From: Saccoglossus kowalevskii
Taxonomy: Eukaryota > Hemichordata > Enteropneusta > Harrimaniidae
Direction of reading: 5' to 3'
DNA: 32,096 nucleotides
Assembly (NCBI RefSeq): GCF_000003605.2
Contig: NW_003158233.1
Location: 13,181 to 45,276 of the forward strand
The translations under genes and the position numbers were made by a program. How positions within the stretch are numbered: position 1 is the stretch's first letter; the number at the start of each line of letters is the position of its first letter. Positions 29,004 to 32,096 of the stretch are shown here, one piece after another. The notes beneath the pieces are model-generated. The model did no database searches. It worked only from the letters and a program-made list of their open reading frames with translations, and had not been told where the DNA came from.

Positions 29004-29493
29004 AAACCGTGAACAAATCGGTTTATTAAAGAATGCACGGATTTTAATAACAGCAGCAAACAAGACTAATATGTTATTAAAAGTTATATTACAGAATATA
29101 CTATAATGCAGATATGACTGGGAAGTAGAATTTGTTTTTTTGAATTAATGTATACTGAGGAAAAAACCAATGCATAATCAAATCATCATAACAAAATCAT
29201 CAATAACACAATGGTAAAATTACAACTAATTAGCAGATTATTTAGTGGGATAATTATAGTTAGATAAAAAACGAATCTTGTAGCATACACGTATTTTGAT
29301 AATCCTTAGGTTGGTGATATTGCTGAAAAATTTCAAAAGTGCAGTGAGGGTGGGAGTGGTGTTATAGATGTTCCCCTAGAGGTGTAAAACCAGATTATTA
29401 AGAGAAAATAATCTACTGAGATTAGCTTTCGCTTACGAATGAGAAGCATGTTATTTGAGAAAGAGCAAAAATGGTCATCTAAGAATGACACTA

Positions 29494-29518
29494 ATATATA
29501 TATATATATATATATATA
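29494..29518. repeat. (TA)n microsatellite inside LINE copy 2
   Basis: About 12 uninterrupted TA units lie in the reverse-transcriptase part of the LINE relic, at a place where copy 1 has ordinary LINE sequence. It expanded after the insertion. Confidence 0.93.
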
Positions 29519-29920
29519 AAGGTCCCAGTATAGATCTCTGGGGTACAACATAGGTGACTGGAAGAGTGGCATAACGATATTCATTGTTTATTCATTGTTT
29601 ACAAACCAGTGCAGTAACACCACATAATTGCAATTTTGTCAAAAGAATATTATAAGTGATAGTATCAAGTGCTTTGATCAGATCAAAAGAAAATCTGCAT
29701 AATGAATTATCCTTTATCATTGCTGTGAAGCTTTTCGTTGACAAGATCAATGAGTGCGAGTTCAGTGCTGTATTTTTACTACGATATCCATATTGTTTTG
29801 TATAGAGAATATTTAATTTTTCAACGTTTAATTATATTGCTGAAAATAGACAGAATGGATATAAGTTGATAAGATAAGAGGGATTATAGAATGGTGTAAT
29901 TATTGCAGCATTGGGACTAA

Positions 29921-29938
29921 GAAAGAAAGAAAGAAAGA
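29921..29938. repeat. Short GAAA repeat at the 5' edge of LINE copy 2
   Basis: Four GAAA units (GAAAGAAAGAAAGAAAG) directly abut the outermost base of the recognisable LINE relic. They may mark the element's 5' truncation point or be unrelated. Confidence 0.8.
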
Positions 29939-29944
29939 ACTAGG

Positions 29945-30545
29945 ATTTGATTTTTTGAAGTAAAATCAAAAGATCAATATTGGTTGAACATTTTTTTGAT
30001 GTTGTTACATTAATTTTGTTTAGCGTGATAGAGTGTTAGCTCTTCTAGTCAACTCATTCATAGTTTCCCATAGTTTGAAGACTTGTTTTTATATTAACTC
30101 ACTTGAGCTAAATAGGAATATGTTTTAGATTCACTACTTACAGAGGTTTTGGTGCAAGTTATATTTTTTTGAACACATGGGTCTAACTTTTTAACATTTT
30201 TTGGATATAGTTCATTCTTATGCTTTATTGACTTGAAAAGATCCTGCATGACTCACGGTGTTGGGGTTTGTTGTGTTTCTTATATTTTAATTGTAATGGA
30301 GCCACTGTTATTAACGATACTAATAAATGTAATATATGCCGAGTCAACATTGTTACAGTGACGTCATTGCCATATTGCTTTGCGGAATGTATGTATGCAT
30401 ATGAATAACATATATATATATACATTTTTCAGTGCTACCTAATGCAATATACAGACTATAGCAGTGATGACGTGATTATGTCGGACGTATTCTGTAGTTG
30501 GCCGATGTTCTATACTAAATCAATTTGATCACACCTATTGCGAAA
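29945..30545. other. AT-rich spacer, no supported gene
   Basis: I see no coding exon, RNA gene or recognisable repeat between the LINE relic and the block conserved upstream of the UGT genes. Confidence 0.5.
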
Positions 30546-30662
30546 ACAATTATTTTGTAATCTAGTCATTTGTCACCTATTGTAGCGCATACCACATAGT
30601 TCATCAGTAATATCAGACAAATTGTCAATTCAATCGATACGAACATATTCATTCCTACATTT

Positions 30663-30704
<42 letters not shown>

Positions 30705-31312
30705 AATAAACCGTATTTAGATAATCCCCATTCGCTGCTGCACGCATGTGGGAATCAGAACTGTACAAATGTGAATATTGTCTCGGAGTGTACTGATGTG
30801 TTACAGTGTAATTAATATTTTCATTAGTAATATAGAGTAATGTTATGTGCATTGTCTCAAAAAAAAAATATTCAAAATATTGCAGCAGACGTGTATTATA
30901 TTTTACAAATAATCCTGTTTTATGAATGAGTGATCATAACGTTTTAAAATATACTACACAAAATACATTGTTGGTGGTAAACAGTACTATTTTATTTTAC
31001 ATTAGAGGTTAGGAAGACGTAACATAAGCTCGATTGGTGAGTAACATATCAACATTGAATTTACACTACACATTGTAATTGTACTTGTATTTACTGCTTA
31101 CTGGATTAACCAGTCGTCTGGAATTTTTTTTTTTGCAAACAATTGTAATGCTTGGTTGGACAAAAAATCAATCGTGCTGTAATTATTTCAGAGCTGGTTT
31201 CAGTGGTTGAACACGAGGAAACGAATACTGATACTGATTATCACACTGTAATTTGTTTCCGTTTTTCTCTTTTTATGAGCAGCATACCTGGAGAGCAAAG
31301 TTATTCTGGAAA
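30545..31312 (+). promoter_or_regulatory. Upstream region of second UGT, duplicated from 7.9-8.7 kb, with predicted 5'-UTR intron
   Basis: Patches align with the first UGT's upstream DNA: CATCAGTAAT (30602 and 7919), ATTCATTCCTACA (30648 and 7961), CACTGTGTGCACTGATGCGT against TCTCGGAGTGTACTGATGTG, and GTGAGTAACATAT (31037 and 8428). The last, with TTATTTCAG ending at 31191, predicts a 155-base 5'-UTR intron. A 13-codon upstream frame (31275-31316) ends in TGA overlapping the main ATG (AAATGAGG), which might lower translation. Confidence 0.5.
30669..30701. repeat. (AT)n microsatellite upstream of second UGT
   Basis: About 16 uninterrupted AT units lie in the upstream region of the second UGT. 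The matching DNA of the first UGT (near 7980) lacks the tract, so the expansion is copy-specific. Confidence 0.95.
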
Positions 31313-32096
31313 ATGAGGAGATATCTGCAGACTTTGGCCATTTTATTTATATTGACCCATAAATTCCAGGAACTTCTTTGTGCTGATATAATTATTTATG
31401 GATTCCATAGATCTAAAAGTCACGCTCAAAATATAGCCTACATAGGAGAAGGGCTAATCAAGCACGGTCACTCGGTCGATGTACTAACATTCTCGACAGA
31501 CAAATTCAATAACGTGTACACAGAATTGGGTATACACACTTTGAAACCAGTGATCATAAATTTTGTCAACGAAGACTTTCTCTCCGACTACTACAACAAT
31601 GACATGACCCATGACGTGCTTTTCAGGAAAATAAGTGAATCGCATGGAGTCTATTGTAATGCAGTTCTCCATCAAAAAGTATACATTCGAAATTCGTTGA
31701 AAACCTACAACATAGCAGTTACAGACTCTTTATGTTACTGTTGCTCAATGTTATTAAAATACATTGGCATTCCGTATGTTGTTATACATACTGCGTTAGA
31801 TGTTGAATACATAACCGATGTGGGTGCACCTGCATCTTACTATCCCATTCAACGGACAACCATGATGCTTTCAGATGAAATGACGTTTTTATCGAGATTT
31901 CAAAACCTTTTAGCATCAACGTTACCAAATAACATGGATATGTCATATGTCACGCTGCATCACCAACACAACATTACTCCAGAAAGACATCCTTTTGAAC
32001 AAGCAATCCTGCATCTTCTGGTGACAGACTTTGCTTATGGCTATGTTCATCCCTTAGTTCCTAATGTCATTCCAGTTGGACCGCTCACTGTCAAAC
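31313..32096 (+). CDS. UGT: UDP-glycosyltransferase, second copy, first coding exon, cut by window end
   Basis: An open frame of 261 codons from ATG at 31313 reaches the window end with no stop. It aligns end to end with the first exon of the UGT at 8711, about 73% identical by hand count with a one-residue gap. It keeps the signal peptide (MRRYLQTLAILFILTHKFQ, ending LCA), the catalytic-type histidine in RSKSHAQNIAY and the aspartate in AVTDSLCYCC. The match stops about 8 codons before the exon 1 donor of the first copy, so the donor and the three downstream exons with the UDP-sugar signature should lie beyond the window. This exon looks intact and under selection: many changes are conservative and the frame is unbroken. 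Substrate specificity is unknown; differences concentrate in the N-terminal half that binds acceptors in this family. Confidence 0.93.
   Translation, partial: MRRYLQTLAILFILTHKFQELLCADIIIYGFHRSKSHAQNIAYIGEGLIKHGHSVDVLTFSTDKFNNVYTELGIHTLKPVIINFVNEDFLSDYYNNDMTHDVLFRKISESHGVYCNAVLHQKVYIRNSLKTYNIAVTDSLCYCCSMLLKYIGIPYVVIHTALDVEYITDVGAPASYYPIQRTTMMLSDEMTFLSRFQNLLASTLPNNMDMSYVTLHHQHNITPERHPFEQAILHLLVTDFAYGYVHPLVPNVIPVGPLTVK

Larger units (their letters stand above)
28535..29918 (-). mobile_element. Decayed LINE (CR1/L2-like reverse transcriptase), copy 2
   Basis: Same family and strand as the LINE at 13290-14420. On the minus strand I read NAAIIT near the high end, then NILYTKQYGYRSKNTALN (about 29820-29760), LILSTKSFTAMIKDN (about 29740), FDLIKALDTITYNILLTKL (29690-29635) and a PQRS version of the VPQGS block (about 29540). 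This copy reaches further 5' into the reverse transcriptase than copy 1. It carries several stops and frame changes and is dead. Relative to copy 1, roughly 28.8-29.35 kb is additional or unalignable DNA, and an (AT)n tract sits just past the PQRS block. The part at 28535-28800 aligns with 13300-13660 and is the element's 3' portion. Confidence 0.82.

Noticed and set aside
31484-31675. Minus-strand frame under the second UGT exon
   Set aside because: Antisense shadow of a well-supported coding exon.

Overview
The window is AT-rich nuclear DNA from an animal. Genes are split by short spliceosomal introns with GTGAGT/GTAAGT-type donors and pyrimidine-rich acceptors. One encodes a secreted-pathway, membrane-anchored UDP-glycosyltransferase and another a full-length L-lactate dehydrogenase. 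CR1/L2-like LINE remains, a tRNA-like SINE scrap and many AT microsatellites fit an invertebrate, probably marine. The phylum cannot be fixed from the sequence alone.

Layout. 1-3.6 kb: AT-rich, no supported gene. 3.6-7.0 kb: broken, unprocessed copy of an LDH gene (remnants of exons 3-8 with recognisable introns). 7.9-12.0 kb: complete four-coding-exon UGT gene (499 aa) with a predicted 5'-UTR intron. 13.3-14.4 kb: decayed LINE reverse transcriptase on the minus strand. 14.57-14.8 kb: imperfect fold-back. 15.3-16.2 kb: unrecognised module 'B'. 16.2-19.4 kb: gene-poor, holding a tRNA-like SINE scrap, a doubtful retroelement scrap and a GC-richer open patch of unknown identity. 19.6-24.06 kb: complete LDH gene, eight coding exons, 337 aa. 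24.1-26.9 kb: no supported gene. 27.0-27.85 kb: second copy of module B. 28.5-29.95 kb: second copy of the same LINE family, same strand. 30.55-32.1 kb: upstream region and intact first coding exon of a second UGT that runs off the window.

The main reading is an old tandem duplication of an LDH-UGT pair. The left unit is LDH pseudogene then UGT; the right unit is working LDH then UGT. Non-coding DNA (LDH introns, UGT upstream region) is shared as well as exons, so the copying was at the DNA level and not by retroposition. The left LDH decayed while both UGTs stayed open. Two further paired blocks (LINE and module B) occur in the opposite order in the two halves. Module B carries a short protein-like stretch that both copies share, with a splice-acceptor-like start; I do not recognise it, and it is the best candidate for something undescribed.

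The two working gene types do not form a known pathway: LDH is cytosolic pyruvate/lactate interconversion, and the UGTs are ER-membrane conjugating enzymes. Percent identities are hand counts or estimates by eye; no search was run.
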